64,000 nucleotides of DNA from Fistularia commersonii (GCA_037954325.1 JBBMNZ010000057.1:626600-690599); one strand, 5' to 3'; counted from the first letter of the stretch, positions 54,344 through 64,000 are shown. Notes: a model not told the origin generated them from the letters alone. Numbers and translations: made by a program.

Positions 54344-55740
54344 TGTTTGTTTGTTTTTGTGTCTGTGTGAGGGTGTTCGTGTGTGTGTGTGTGAGAGTTT
54401 GTTTAGGTGGGGGGGGGGGTACCAAGGCCCATCGCGGAAGAGCTGTGGAGCGGAGAAGCGGAGGAATGGAGGAGCGGAGGTAATTTCTCTCTTCTCAAAG
54501 GCAGAGGATGGGAAGTTTGGGGGCAGTAGGACGCCTTAGACCAGCCACTGTGAGCCTTCTCCAGATATAGATCCCCCGGACGTATGATTGGAGCTCCCGG
54601 ACCATTGGGCACACACATGTGAATGAGTGGATGAGCTAATGATTGTTTGGTAGTGGATGCGTTTCGGCTAATGCTATTAGCACAGCTATGATGAGTTAAG
54701 GTGTGTTTGTGTATGTGTGTGTGTGTGTGTGTGTGTGCGTGTGTGTGTTTAGGTGGGGGGGGGTACCAGGGCCCATAGCCGAGGAGCGGTGGAGCTGAGA
54801 AGCGGAGGAGCGGAGTAGCGGAGGTATTGTTTCTCCTCTCAGAGGCGGGGAATCTTGGGAGCTATTAGCACAGCTATGATGACTTAAGGTGTGTGTGTGT
54901 TTGTGTGTTTGTGTGTTCTTGTGTGTGTGTGTGTGTGTGTTTTTGTGTGTGCGTTTGTGTATATGTGTGTGACAGTTTGTTTAGGTGGGGGGGGGGGGGC
55001 GCGGACAGGGGGTAGCTGGGCCTGGAGCGGATGAGCTGTGGAGCGGATGGAGGGCAGAAGCACGTCCCATAATTCTCCTGAGTCCGGCGGATCGGGAGTA
55101 CCAGGGCCCATAGCGGAGGAGCGGTGGAGCGGAGAAGCGAACCATTGGGCACACACATGTGAATGAGTGGATGAGCTAATGTTTGTTTGGTTGTGGATGC
55201 ATTTCGGCTAATGCTATTAGCACAACTATGATGACTTAATGTGTGTATGTGTGTCAGTGTGTGTGTGTGTGTGAGTGTGTCTGTGTATGTGTGTGATAGT
55301 TTGTTTTGGTGGGGGGGGGGGGGTCGCGGACACGGAGTACCAGGGCACACACATGTGAATGAGTGGATGAGCTAATGTTTGTTTGGTTGTGGATGCGTTT
55401 CGGCTAAAGCTATTAGCACAGCTATGATGAGTTAAGGTGTGTGTGTATGTGTGTGTGTGTGTGTTTGTGTGTTTTTGTGTGTGTGTGAGTGATTTTTTGT
55501 GAGAGTTTGTTTTGGGGGGGGGGGGGGGAGTACCAGGGCCCATAGCGGAGGAGCGGTGGAGCTGAGAAGCGGAGGAGCGGAGTAGCGGAGGTATTGTTTC
55601 TCTTCTCAGAGGCGGGGAAGCTTGGGAGCTATTAGCACAGGTATGATGACTTAAGGTGTGTGTGTGTGTGTGTGTTTGTGTGTTTGTGTGTTTGTGTGTT
55701 TGTGTGTTTGTGTGTTTGTGTGTTTGTGTGTTTGTGTGTT

Positions 55741-55776
<36 letters not shown>

Positions 55777-55899
55777 TGTGTGCGATTGTGTATATGTGTG
55801 TGACAGTTTGTTTAGGTGGGGGGGGGGGCGCGGACAGGGGGTAGCTGGGCCTGGAGCGGATGAGCTGTGGAGCGGATGGAGGGCAGAAGCACGTCCCAT
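51391..55899. repeat. Array of (TG)n/poly-G modules, first part (second copy)
   Basis: Colinear with 9,391-14,157, unit by unit, including the rare short-TG unit with CAGTGCCAAGAGCGG at about 51,704 (9,706 in the first copy) and the GATGCCCCGGACGTATGACC unit at about 52,600 (10,610). TG and G-run lengths differ between the copies. Confidence 0.85.
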
Positions 55900-56295
55900 T
55901 CAGCCGCCGGCAACCATAAAAACCTATCTTTAACTTAAAAACAAACAAAAATGTGCAATATCTCATTTCTGTGCAATATTCAGAAACTGTGCAATATTTC
56001 ATTTCATAACAGCTACATTGTGCAATATTTCATCTCATCTCATAACAGCTACACTATAATGTTCCCTTCTATCATACTATTGTGCACTCCTTACCTCACT
56101 TGTTACTAAGACACTTATAGTTTTATCACTGCTTACTAAGACACTTTATAGTTTCACTGAAACACTTTATAGTTTATAGTTTATTTTTATTTATAATTCT
56201 GCCTTTCTTTTATTATTTATTACTGTTATATTTTCTGTAACTCTGGCACTGCAATTTCCTTTGGGATTATAAAAGTTGTTCTGATTCTTATTCTT
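55900..56295 (+). mobile_element. LINE 3'-end insertion (same site as 14,158)
   Basis: 396 bp inserted after GTCCCAT and before AATTCTCCTGA, exactly as at 14,158-14,551. By eye about eight to ten positions differ between the two. Ends GGGATTATAAAAG plus TTCTTATTCTT. Confidence 0.75.
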
Positions 56296-57252
56296 AATTC
56301 TCCTGATTCCGGCGGATCGTGAGTACCAGGGCCCATAGTGGAGGAGCGGTGGAGCGGAGAAGCGGACCATTGAGCACACACATGTGAATGAATGGATGAG
56401 CTAATGTTTCTTCGGTTGTGGATGCTTTTCGGCTAATGCTATTAGCACAGCTATGATGACTTAATGTGTGTATGTGTGTCAGTGTGTGTGTGTGTGTGAG
56501 TGTCTTTGTGTATGTGTGTGATAGTTTGTTTTGGTGGGGGGGGGGGGGGGGGGGGGGTCGCGGACACGGAGTACCAGGGCACACACATGTGAATGAGTGG
56601 ATGAGCTAATGTTTGTTTGGTTGTGGATGCGTTTCGGCTAAAGCTATTAGCACAGCTATGAAGACTTAAGGTATGTGTATGTGATTATGTGTGTGTCTGT
56701 GTGTGTGTGAGTGTCTTTGTGTGTGTGTGTGTGTATGAGAGGCTCTTTTGGTGGGGGGGGGGGGGTCGTGGACAGGGAGTACCATTGGGCACACACATGT
56801 GAATGAGTGGTTTAGCTAATGTTTGTTTGGTTGTGGATGCGTTTCGGCTAATACTATTAGCACAGCTATGAGTTAAGGTGTGTGTGTATGTGTGTGTGTG
56901 TGTGTTTGTGTGTTTTTGTGTGTGTGTGAGGGATTTTGTGTGAGAGTTTGTTTAGGTGGGGGGGAGGGGGGGGGGGGAGTACCAGGGCCCATCGCGGAGG
57001 AGCGGTGGAGCTGAGAAGCGGAGGAGCAGAGGAGCGAAGGTAATGTTTCTTCTCTCAGAGGCGGGGAAGCTTGGGGGCAGAAGAACCCCTTAGACGGGCT
57101 AATGTGAGCATTCTCCGGACATAGATCCCCCGGTCGTATGATTGGAGCTGCCGGACCATTGGGCACACACATGTGAATGAGTGGATGAGCTAATGTTTGT
57201 TTGGTTGTGGATGCGTTTCGGCTAATGCTATTAGCACAGCTATGATGAGTTA

Positions 57253-57297
<45 letters not shown>

Positions 57298-57487
57298 TTT
57301 GTTTTTGTGCCTGTGTGAGTGTGTTCGTGTGTGTATGTGTGAGAGTTTGTTTAGGTGGGGGGGGGTACCAGGGCCCATCGCGGAGGAGCGGAGGAGCGGT
57401 GGAGCGGAGAAGCGGAGGAATGGAGGAGCGGAGGTAATGTTTCTCTTCTCAAAGGCAGAGGATGGGAAGTTTGGGGGCAGTAGGACG
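56296..57487. repeat. Array of (TG)n/poly-G modules, second part (second copy)
   Basis: Colinear with 14,552-15,720; units start near 56,450, 56,650, 56,860 and 57,240. It includes a long G-run at about 56,537-56,557. Confidence 0.8.
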
Positions 57488-57800
57488 CCGGTGCGAGCGA
57501 TGCGTTTCAAGGCGTATTGCATGTGTGTATGGAGGGGGGGGGTCTACAGGACACCGCAGACCGGCAATGGTGCACCTTCTCCGGACATCGATCCCCGAAA
57601 CGTCGGCGTAGAGCTCCCGGAGCAGCCGGCGTGTACATGTGAATGAATGGAGGAGCTAATGTGTGTGTGTGGGGTGGTGGTGGTGTGGGGGGGGGGGGGC
57701 GTTTCGGCTAATGCTATCAGCACAGCTATGATTATCCCCAGAACGTTGAGAACGAGCTCCCGGAACTCCAGACATGCGTATATAAAAGAGTGGAATTAAG
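57488..57800. repeat. Pre-L1 block with ~110-bp module and TATA
   Basis: GGTGCGAGCGATGCGTTTC, the ~110-bp module near 57,560-57,655, a short (GGT)n at 57,673-57,684, poly-G, CGTTTCGGCTAATGCTATC and TATATAAAAG at 57,779. Colinear with 15,721-16,047. Confidence 0.75.
57779..57788 (+). promoter_or_regulatory. TATA-like box TATATAAAAG
   Basis: Fifth copy of this box at the same position relative to (TG)n-L1. Confidence 0.4.
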
Positions 57801-57926
<126 letters not shown>

Positions 57927-59005
57927 CGGACAGAAATAATGTCGGGGACAGAAATTGTTATTAGCCTGCTGGCAGATGACACACCCTTAGTTTTGAAAAA
58001 TGAACATCAAGTCCCAATAAGCGTTGAAAAAATTAAAACATTCTACAAGGCTTCAGGATTGTCATTAAACTTAAAGAAATGCAAACTTCTTGCGCTGCAT
58101 GACTCACCACTAAAGGAAATCAGCAATGTTCCTATCAAATCAGAAATAAAATACTTGAGCATTTTCCTATCTAAGGACCAAAAGTTAAATCAATCCAGGA
58201 ACATTGAATCTAAACTGAATCAAAGTAAAGCAAAATTGAATATATGGCTCCAAAGAGATTTATCAATATTAGGCCGGATATATTTGAGTAAAATGGAATG
58301 TTTATCCAGATGTATATACCCAGTGTATTCCAATGCTGCTCCAAATCAACTCATAAAATCTATTAACCAAATAAATTTCAACTTTATCTGGAGGAACAGA
58401 CCACACCATCTAAAAAAATCACATATGGGGAAAGAAACAAGTGAAGGAGGGCTGAAAGTGATAGAGTTGGACTGCCTGAATGGGACATTGAAGGTGAACT
58501 GGTTGAAATCCTGGATCAAACATCATCATTCTTTCTGGTATTGTACTCCAAACTACTTATTCAACATAGTCGGTGGCCTAAGTCTTCTACTTATCTCTGA
58601 CTTGGATATCAACAAGATTCCTGTCCAATTTTCAGAGTTCCATAAACAAATACTATTATACTGGAAAATGATATATGTACACAATTTCTCACCACACAGT
58701 CAATAATTTGGAACAATAGATATGTACTGCGTGGCAACAAACCTCTGTTTTACAAGGAATGGTTTGAGAAAGGTATATGGTCAATAATTGACTTGATGGA
58801 TGACAATGGCAGTCCTCTAGACTATGAACAGTTCTGTACTACACACAGATTTAAGCCTCCCATATTAGAGTTGATAAAGTTACGAAACGCACTGCCTCGA
58901 CAATTTGTATTCCTGACCAAAAATATAATGACGCACCGAACCGTACAACCACAGTTACCCCGACTATCACTCCAGGGAATCTCAATTCTGGACAGAAAGT
59001 GCAGT
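57927..59005 (+). pseudogene. L1/Tx1-like ORF2 (copy D), cut by copia-2
   Basis: Same start at the LADD box. A two-base loss at about 58,700 (CACAGTCAATAATTTGG against CACAGTACAATAATTTGG) shifts the frame, so the ORF ends at 58,706 and resumes at 58,793. The sequence stops at AAAGTGCAG, where other copies continue CAACTCC, because a copia-2 LTR is inserted. The CxxC/H end is not in the window. Confidence 0.85.
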
Positions 59006-59227
59006 TGTTATCTGAGAAATATGCTCTCAGTTATTTCCCTTTTATTTTGAATGGCCAGTCCCAGCTTCCGGTCTGTCCGTAGTGTTTTTATTTGCTTGAA
59101 AATAAACTCAACTTCTTCCAGTTCTGCAAAGCAAGAGGTGTGTCACACATATTATTCCTCCTTAAAAGACCCAGTCGGTATTGAGGGGTAGCACGCAGAT
59201 CTACTGCACAGATAACCTCTGATAACA
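59006..59227 (+). repeat. Copia-2 5' LTR
   Basis: 222 bp bounded by TGTTATCTGAG and CTCTGATAACA, a near-perfect terminal inverted repeat. The start matches the truncated LTRs at 21,933, 32,124, 33,802 and 36,090. Confidence 0.85.
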
Positions 59228-59242
59228 GGTTATGGGCCCAGG
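59228..59242 (+). promoter_or_regulatory. Copia-2 primer-binding site, tRNA-iMet internal type
   Basis: GGTTATGGGCCCAGG directly after the LTR, identical to the copia-1 site at 38,180. Confidence 0.8.
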
Positions 59243-59317
59243 AAACCCCCAAAGACGGCTGAAGACAGTTTGGAGCCGCTGAGAAGAGCGACAATACTGC
59301 AAACTCATCACTGGCCA

Positions 59318-59338
59318 TGGAAAACAAGCAAGCCAGAT
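59318..59338 (+). pseudogene. Copia-2 Gag start (7 codons)
   Basis: ATG with GCCATGG context begins MENKQAR, comparable with MENEEAAN of copia-1. The sequence then switches to LINE sequence. Gag resumes at about 62,150. Confidence 0.6.
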
Positions 59339-60128
59339 GGTGGAAGGAGACTTGCAGGAGGCAAACAAACTAAACCTGTTTTTTAACAGATTTGATGAAG
59401 GTGCCTCCGCCCACCCTCCCCCCAGTTCCTCTCAGGACTTTCCTTCCCCTGTGCCCTCACCCCTCACTTTAAGGAGCTTTCCCCCTCCCCCACGCACCTC
59501 TTCTGCTTCCCTGGACGATGTCTCGTTTACACCTCAGCCGTCCTGCCCCCCACTGGGACTCTCTCTGCCCCCCACTGGGACTCTCTCCACCCCCTCCTGT
59601 CGCCTTCACCGCTGAGGAGGTGGGAAGAGAGTTCAGCCGCCTTCGTCCCAGGAAAGCTGCTGGCCCTGACGGCCTTAGCCCCAGAGTGCTGAAAGGATGT
59701 GCCTCTCAGCTGTGTGGGATCTTCTCACATCTCTTCAACCTGAGCCTGACCCAGATGGTTGTCCCCGACCGGTGGAAAACCTCATGCCTGGTTCCAGTGC
59801 CCGAGGTGAAGCATCCCAGCAGACACAGCGACTACAGACCGGTGGCCCTGACATCACACGTCATGAAGTCGCTGGAGAGGCTCGTCCTGAGGCACCTTGG
59901 CACAGTCGTCGGACCTTCGCTGGACCCCCTGCGGTTCGCATACCACCCACGGATAGGAGTGGAAGACGCCATCATCTTCCTGCTGCACAGAATCTACACA
60001 CACCTGGAGGAGGCAGGAAGCACTGTGAGAGTCATGTTCTTTGACTTCTCCAGTGCTTTTAACACCATTCGACCTGCCCTGCTGAACAGGAAGCTTCTGG
60101 ACATGCAGGTAGATGCTCCACTCGCGGC
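59339..60128 (+). pseudogene. CR1/L2/Rex-group LINE RT fragment
   Basis: The first frame (59,337-59,615) gives LNLFFNRFD and a proline-rich stretch. A second frame (59,518-60,141) gives RPRKAAGPDGLSPRVLKGCA, DRWKTSCLVPVPEV, DYRPVALTSHVMKSLERLVL and VMFFDFSSAFNTI (RT motif A). The change of frame lies near 59,520-59,610. RT motifs B and C are missing because an endogenous retroviral LTR interrupts after DMQVDAPLAA. The group is inferred from the FxFSSAFNTI form of motif A; I cannot separate CR1, L2 and Rex1 by eye. Confidence 0.82.
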
Positions 60129-60618
60129 TGTTGGAGAGTAATTCTAATTCATGCTGGTCTAAGGTAAAACCTGTAAAGAGGAGAATGAGGTTATCATAAG
60201 AAATAACACAGACAAGCGACTATTCTTTTGTGCTCTGCAGAGGGGGAGACTCAGCGCGCTCTTTGGAGCCAAGATCCAGAGAATCCCCCCGAGTTCCTCC
60301 TTGCTCGGCTTGTTATTGTGTGAAAGTGTTTATTTACATAACAACATTCATTGTATAGTATAGTTCATGCATATGTGAAGTTGTCCAGGATGATATACAG
60401 GGGTGGTCAGGTTTCTCTCCAGAAGTGTTTATCCTCGTTTAGATTTACGTTTACGGGGGGGTAGGTTCTTATCTAAAGATGTTTACGACCATTGGAATAT
60501 CTTGGAGGGCCCAACTCTTGTTAGAGGACAAAGGTCTTTTGTGCTCTAGCATGTCTGGCTAACTTCATGTGAGTAGTCGAAATAACATAGTTATAGAAAT
60601 AGAGAGTAAACTCTAACA
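60129..60618 (-). repeat. Endogenous retrovirus LTR
   Basis: 490 bp on the minus strand, beginning TGTTAGAG at 60,618 and ending CTCTCCAACA at 60,129. A purine-rich CAGGAGAGAAT precedes it. It holds GTAAATAAACAC, usable as a polyadenylation signal, and AT-rich ACTATACAATG. The lower-coordinate end coincides with the break in the LINE fragment. A shorter reading (from TGTAAAGAG at 60,172) is possible but does not fit that break. Confidence 0.65.
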
Positions 60619-60704
60619 ATTCTCTCCTGTTTATGAGACTCCGAACAATGTTAAACTCTTCAGCATCATCATGCCATGTTGGTACATAGTTTACAGATAA
60701 CACT

Positions 60705-62150
60705 TCATACAACATCATGGTCGTCGTCCTCCACAGTCGAATCGTTATCATTTTCTTTTTCTGAATCACTTATAGGCAGTTGCTCATGTATCTGTCCAGT
60801 GTAGTGAGTCCTTGGTTGGGTCTGCACTGCTACTATTGCCATCTGGACAAAGGCTGCGGAAGCCATTTTAGCAATCATGCTTCTCAAACAAGGAATAACG
60901 CACATAGTAAATAAACAAAACAAAATAAGAATCACAATCACAGGTGTAAGGCACTTTAAAAGTATTTGCCACCAAGTTCCGTTGATGATCCATCCAAGAG
61001 GGTCAAACTGTAAAAACGACATTAAAGTATCACTGTCCTCTTTACCCTCTAGTTGGTTCTTTAATGTCGTCAATTTGTCATGAATTGCTGTGAAATTGTC
61101 TCGCATGTCTGGGATATATGTGCAACATTGTTGTCCTATTATCGCACATACACCACCTTCCTTGGCTAAGACAATGTCTAAAGCCATACGATTTTGTAAA
61201 AGCATTTCTTTCATAGCCATAGTCTCTGGATTGTTTTGTATCAGTCCATTTAATTCTAGAACCCTTGACGTTAGGTTCTGTAATGTCGCCCAGACCTCAT
61301 TCATTCGATGTCCCGAGTAGGCTACACCATAGTTAGGGAACATTGTCATAAGTATTCCTCTAGAGTCACTTATCAAGGCTCTTCGACTACGTTCATGTCC
61401 CATAGGCCTAATGAGTTGTACGCTATGAGTCATGTTATGCTCTGGTATAAAAGTCATAGCACTTCCTAATCGGGCCAAATAGCATGTGCCACACCAATGT
61501 TCAGGCAGATACAGAAATGCTCGTTTGCCACAAATCCATACATGTGTTTTTGGGCATGTATGGATAACCGTATTTGTGTGGGAATGCAAAAATCCTCCAT
61601 GGTGGTATACCAGATTTGGTGAGGTTTGTTTCAATGCCCAATAATGGCTTGAGGGCTGTCAGATTCATGGCACACACGCCCATTCCCCACTTTCCAACCT
61701 CACATATACTATTATTATAGTAGTCATAGGTTTTCCTAACCGGTCTATCCGTTTCCATATCTAGCACAGTGTCACACTGTAGTTGGCCTAGATAATGCTC
61801 TTTCTTACCACACTGTCGTTTCATACAAAATGGTGGTGTCTTTTGTATTGTCATCAGAGTGAATCCCTCAATGACAGTTTTATTGGTTACCATAGAATAA
61901 TTAGCTGGTAATCGCCATTTGGATGGATCGTAAGGCAGAAAAGGAAGGACTGAGGTATTTGTTATATTCTGAAAAATTCCAAATCTCTGACTCAATCCTT
62001 GGGAATATACCCATATTATAGACAAGGTCTCACTTTGGTTAATTGGATGAGGTTGTATAGTCGGGTTATGAGACATTGATATTGGCATTACCGTACAAAC
62101 ATAACAATCAGTTTGGTCTCCTGCCGTTACATTTACCGATCGCCACCAGA
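60705..62150 (-). pseudogene. env: Retroviral envelope (SU-TM), broken
   Basis: Minus strand. A surface-subunit ORF (62,088-61,501, frame open further up to about 62,150) and a transmembrane-subunit ORF (61,634-60,705, 309 codons) overlap in different frames, so the gene is frameshifted near 61,500-61,634. It also lacks its signal peptide and N-terminus. The TM part shows a basic cleavage-like motif (residues 82-85), a CX6CC group at 163-171, several glycosylation sites, and a membrane-spanning stretch at about 228-250 followed by a ~60-residue tail. CX6CC is typical of gamma-type class I Env. Gag and pol of this provirus are absent. The family within fish retroviruses is undetermined. Confidence 0.85.
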
Positions 62151-62681
62151 GACTGTCTCGGTGTGGAAGATGAGAAGCAGTATGAACTCTGGGAGACTAA
62201 ATGCTTGACCTGCATGCGGCTACAGGGGCTCAAAGACACAATTCTGAGTGAAACTCCAGAATTTGATGACGATGACGAGGAGGCGAAGGACAAGGAGCAG
62301 AATGAAATGGCCCATGCCGAACCGATCCAGTTTTTAGATGACAAAAGTCTAGGCCTGGTCATGCGCGAAGCTGCAGATGATGGGAGAAAGGCACTGAAGA
62401 TGCTACGAGAGTATTACGCAGGTAAAGGGAAGCCTGGCATTATAAACCTGTATACTGACCTGACAAAACTGCAGAAAGGAAGCAATGAAAGCGTAACAGA
62501 CTTTGTGATTAGGGCAGAGACTATAATCACGGTGCTAAGAAATGCAGAGGAAGTCATGAGTGATGATCTTCTCATAGCTATGGTGCTAAAGGGACTTCCA
62601 GAATCGTTCAAACCATTTGCAGTTCATGTGACTCAAAGTGAAGAAAAGCTCAAATTTGCTGACTTCCGTGTTTTTCAGTGA
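62151..62681 (+). pseudogene. Copia-2 Gag fragment
   Basis: DEKQYELWETKCLTCMRLQG, FLDDKSLGLVMREAADDGRK, VTDFVIRAETIITVLRNAEE and VLKGLPESFKPFAVHVTQS align along the copia-1 Gag. An acidic insert (EFDDDDEEAKDKEQNE) distinguishes the family. It ends after KFADFR, where copia-1 continues through the zinc knuckle, so the Gag C-terminus and RNA-binding knuckle are deleted. Confidence 0.85.
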
Positions 62682-63055
62682 CGTTCAGAGCTGACACACA
62701 CCATGTTGAGCTGGCAGACGCGACCAAGTGTCAAGGCGTGGCGAAGCAGCGGGGAGAGGCAGAGGTGATCCTCATAGACAGCAGAGGACGTCACCACACA
62801 GCACCACTGAGAAACGCACTGTTCATCCCTTCCTGTCCACAGGACATTTTTTCTGTGATGGCCGCCACAGCAAACGGAGCAACGGTAATCTTCAATGAAG
62901 GAAAAGACATAGTCAAAATGAGTGACGGTACTGTATTTCCTATTCATGTGCAGAACACACTTTACTACCTATCTACAGCAGATGAAAGTAATGACAAATG
63001 CAAAGGGTGTTTTGATTTACAAACATGGCATGAAATTTTCGGCCATTGTAATTAG
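62682..63055 (+). pseudogene. Copia-2 protease remnant and GAG-pre-integrase
   Basis: HHVELADATKCQGVAKQRGE and LFIPSCPQDIFSVMAATANG match copia-1 just downstream of the protease Asp. The active-site segment itself is missing. TWHEIFGHCN (pre-integrase) is followed by an in-frame TAG at 63,053. Confidence 0.8.
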
Positions 63056-63912
63056 AGCGATGTACAAAAGTTGACAAAAGTGATTGATGGTATGGTAATC
63101 AAAGGGAAAACTGAAAAACCTGTATCACCATGTGAAGTGTGTATTCAAGGGAAGTTTGTGCAGATCAGAAACAGAGAGCCTGATGCAAGAGCAACAAAGG
63201 TGTTTGATTTAGTGCATACAGATCTGGCAGGGCCAGTAGATCCCATATCTATAGATGGACACAGATTTGCATTGTCGTTTACTGATGATTATTCCAACAC
63301 AATTTTTGTGTACTTTCTCAAACAAAAGAGTGGTACAGTGAGTGCCACAGAGAGATTCTTAGCAGACACTGCCCCTTATGGGAAGATTAAGTGTATGAGA
63401 TCTGACAATTGTACTGAGTTTATGTCAAAAGAGTACCAAGGACTAATGACTAAACGGGGTGTTAGACATGAAACGTCAGCGCCATACTCACCACACCAAA
63501 ACGGGAAAGCAAAGAGAAACTGGAGGACTTTATTCGACATGGCATGGTGCATGTTACTAGGAAGCAACCTACCCAAAACATTGTGGACCCATGCAGTGCA
63601 GACAGCAGCGGTGGTCAGGAACTGATGCTTTAATAATCGGACAAAGCAGACGGCTTACTTTATGTTGACGGGAAAGAAACCAAATATGTCACAAATGCAA
63701 AAGTTTGGTGCTGTGTGCTATGCATACAAGCACAACAAAAAGAAACTTGACTCAAGAGGTGAGAAGGGAGTTTTCATTGGATATGCCAAAAATAGTCCAG
63801 CTTATTTTGTATATTATCCAAATAGTGAAAGAGTACTAAAAACACAGACTGCTAAAATTTGTGACAAACCCATCTCCAGAGCAACAAACCCAGACAGAGA
63901 TGAGCTCAGATC

Positions 63913-63925
<13 letters not shown>
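63056..63925 (+). pseudogene. Copia-2 integrase with altered active site
   Basis: In the same frame after the TAG: SPCEVCIQGKF zinc part, VHTDLAGP (first Asp), MRSDNCTEF (second Asp), then HQNGKAKRNWRTLF. In copia-1 and other copia integrases this position reads NGxAER with the catalytic Glu; here it is Lys. A TGA at 63,623-63,625 interrupts before MLTGKKPNMSQMQKFGAVCY. The final part matches 20,685-20,929 and 37,100-37,345. It could not catalyse integration. Confidence 0.87.

Positions 63926-63959
<34 letters not shown>
63916..63959. repeat. (GAT)n trinucleotide repeat
   Basis: About 14 units after GATGAGCTCAGATCAG, the third copy of the tract between integrase and RT of copia-2. Confidence 0.92.
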
Positions 63960-64000
63960 CTTCATCTAGCGGCCATAAAATGTAACGAAGCGGAGGGAGA
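63960..64000 (-). repeat. Edge of an M module
   Basis: CATCTAGCGGCCATAAAATG and AAGCGGAGGGAGA match 22,366-22,406 (M module, minus). The copia-2 RT expected after (GAT)n is therefore replaced here by M sequence. The module continues beyond the window. Confidence 0.65.

Larger units (their letters stand above)
59006..64000 (+). mobile_element. Copia-2 retrotransposon, nested and incomplete
   Basis: It starts with a complete 222-bp LTR and primer site in L1 copy D. A gag start follows, then a foreign insert (59,339 to about 62,150), gag, a deleted protease region, GAG-pre-integrase, integrase and (GAT)n. RT is not reached: at about 63,960 the sequence turns into M-module sequence at the window end. 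The element is inactive: deletions, three stops and an altered integrase active site. Confidence 0.85.

Noticed and set aside
59518..60141. A host gene with a proline-rich N-terminus and RT-like domain
   Set aside because: RT motif A and the flanking motifs match a CR1/L2-group LINE, two frames are needed, and the end is cut by an LTR.
60172..60618. Shorter retroviral LTR starting TGTAAAGAG
   Set aside because: The longer LTR (60,129-60,618) ends exactly where the LINE ORF is interrupted and has a matching TGTT/AACA terminus.

Overview
The window looks like a repeat-only stretch of a teleost fish chromosome. I see no host gene, tRNA, rRNA or CRISPR array. The fish assignment is inferred from an RTE-clade LINE ending in (GAA)n, a CR1/L2/Rex-group LINE, truncated L1/Tx1-like LINEs, Ty1/copia elements and a class I retroviral env on a spiny-rayed-fish-like repeat background. 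The species cannot be named from sequence alone.

Layout. (1) 1-18.3 kb and 46.26-59.0 kb are two copies of one macro-repeat. In order it holds the L1 ORF2 3' end, the L1 3' UTR, a GC-rich block, a (TG)n tract, a purine-strand minisatellite built on the octamer AGGAGCGG, an array of (TG)n/poly-G modules, a TATA-bearing block, (TG)n, and then L1 ORF2 again. Both copies carry the same 0.4-kb LINE insertion at the same base. The minisatellite block is about 7.4 kb in the first copy and 3 kb in the second. (2) 18.3-27.6 kb and 42.7-46.3 kb hold shorter versions of the same blocks. (3) 20.6-23.6 kb and 31.6-37.4 kb hold rearranged pieces of a degenerate copia family (here 'copia-2'), an RTE LINE, a recurrent ~480-bp module ('M module') and long (AAG)n tracts. 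One unit is present three times in tandem on the minus strand, and once more as a plus-strand inverted duplicate. (4) 27.6-31.6 kb is a 3' half of a second copia family ('copia-1', minus strand) ending in a perfect 27-bp foldback and joined to an RTE LINE. (5) 37.8-42.7 kb is a nearly intact copia-1 with two 356-bp LTRs, a tRNA-fragment-type primer site and gag-protease-integrase-RT-RNase H, broken only by two in-frame stops. (6) From 59.0 kb to the end a copia-2 element sits in an L1 copy. It has itself been split by a CR1/L2-group LINE fragment and the 3' end (env plus LTR, minus strand) of an endogenous retrovirus.

No set of genes here works as a pathway. Mobile-element coding pieces were spread by DNA-level duplication, inversion and template switching rather than by independent transposition: copies share breakpoints, stops, deletions and flanks. 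The most notable signals are a ~110-bp module that recurs about 30 times inside otherwise different repeats, a conserved TATA-(TG)n-L1 RT fusion, the foldback at the copia/RTE junction, the split flanks of the copia-1 insertion, and the copia-type internal tRNA-iMet primer site in both copia families.
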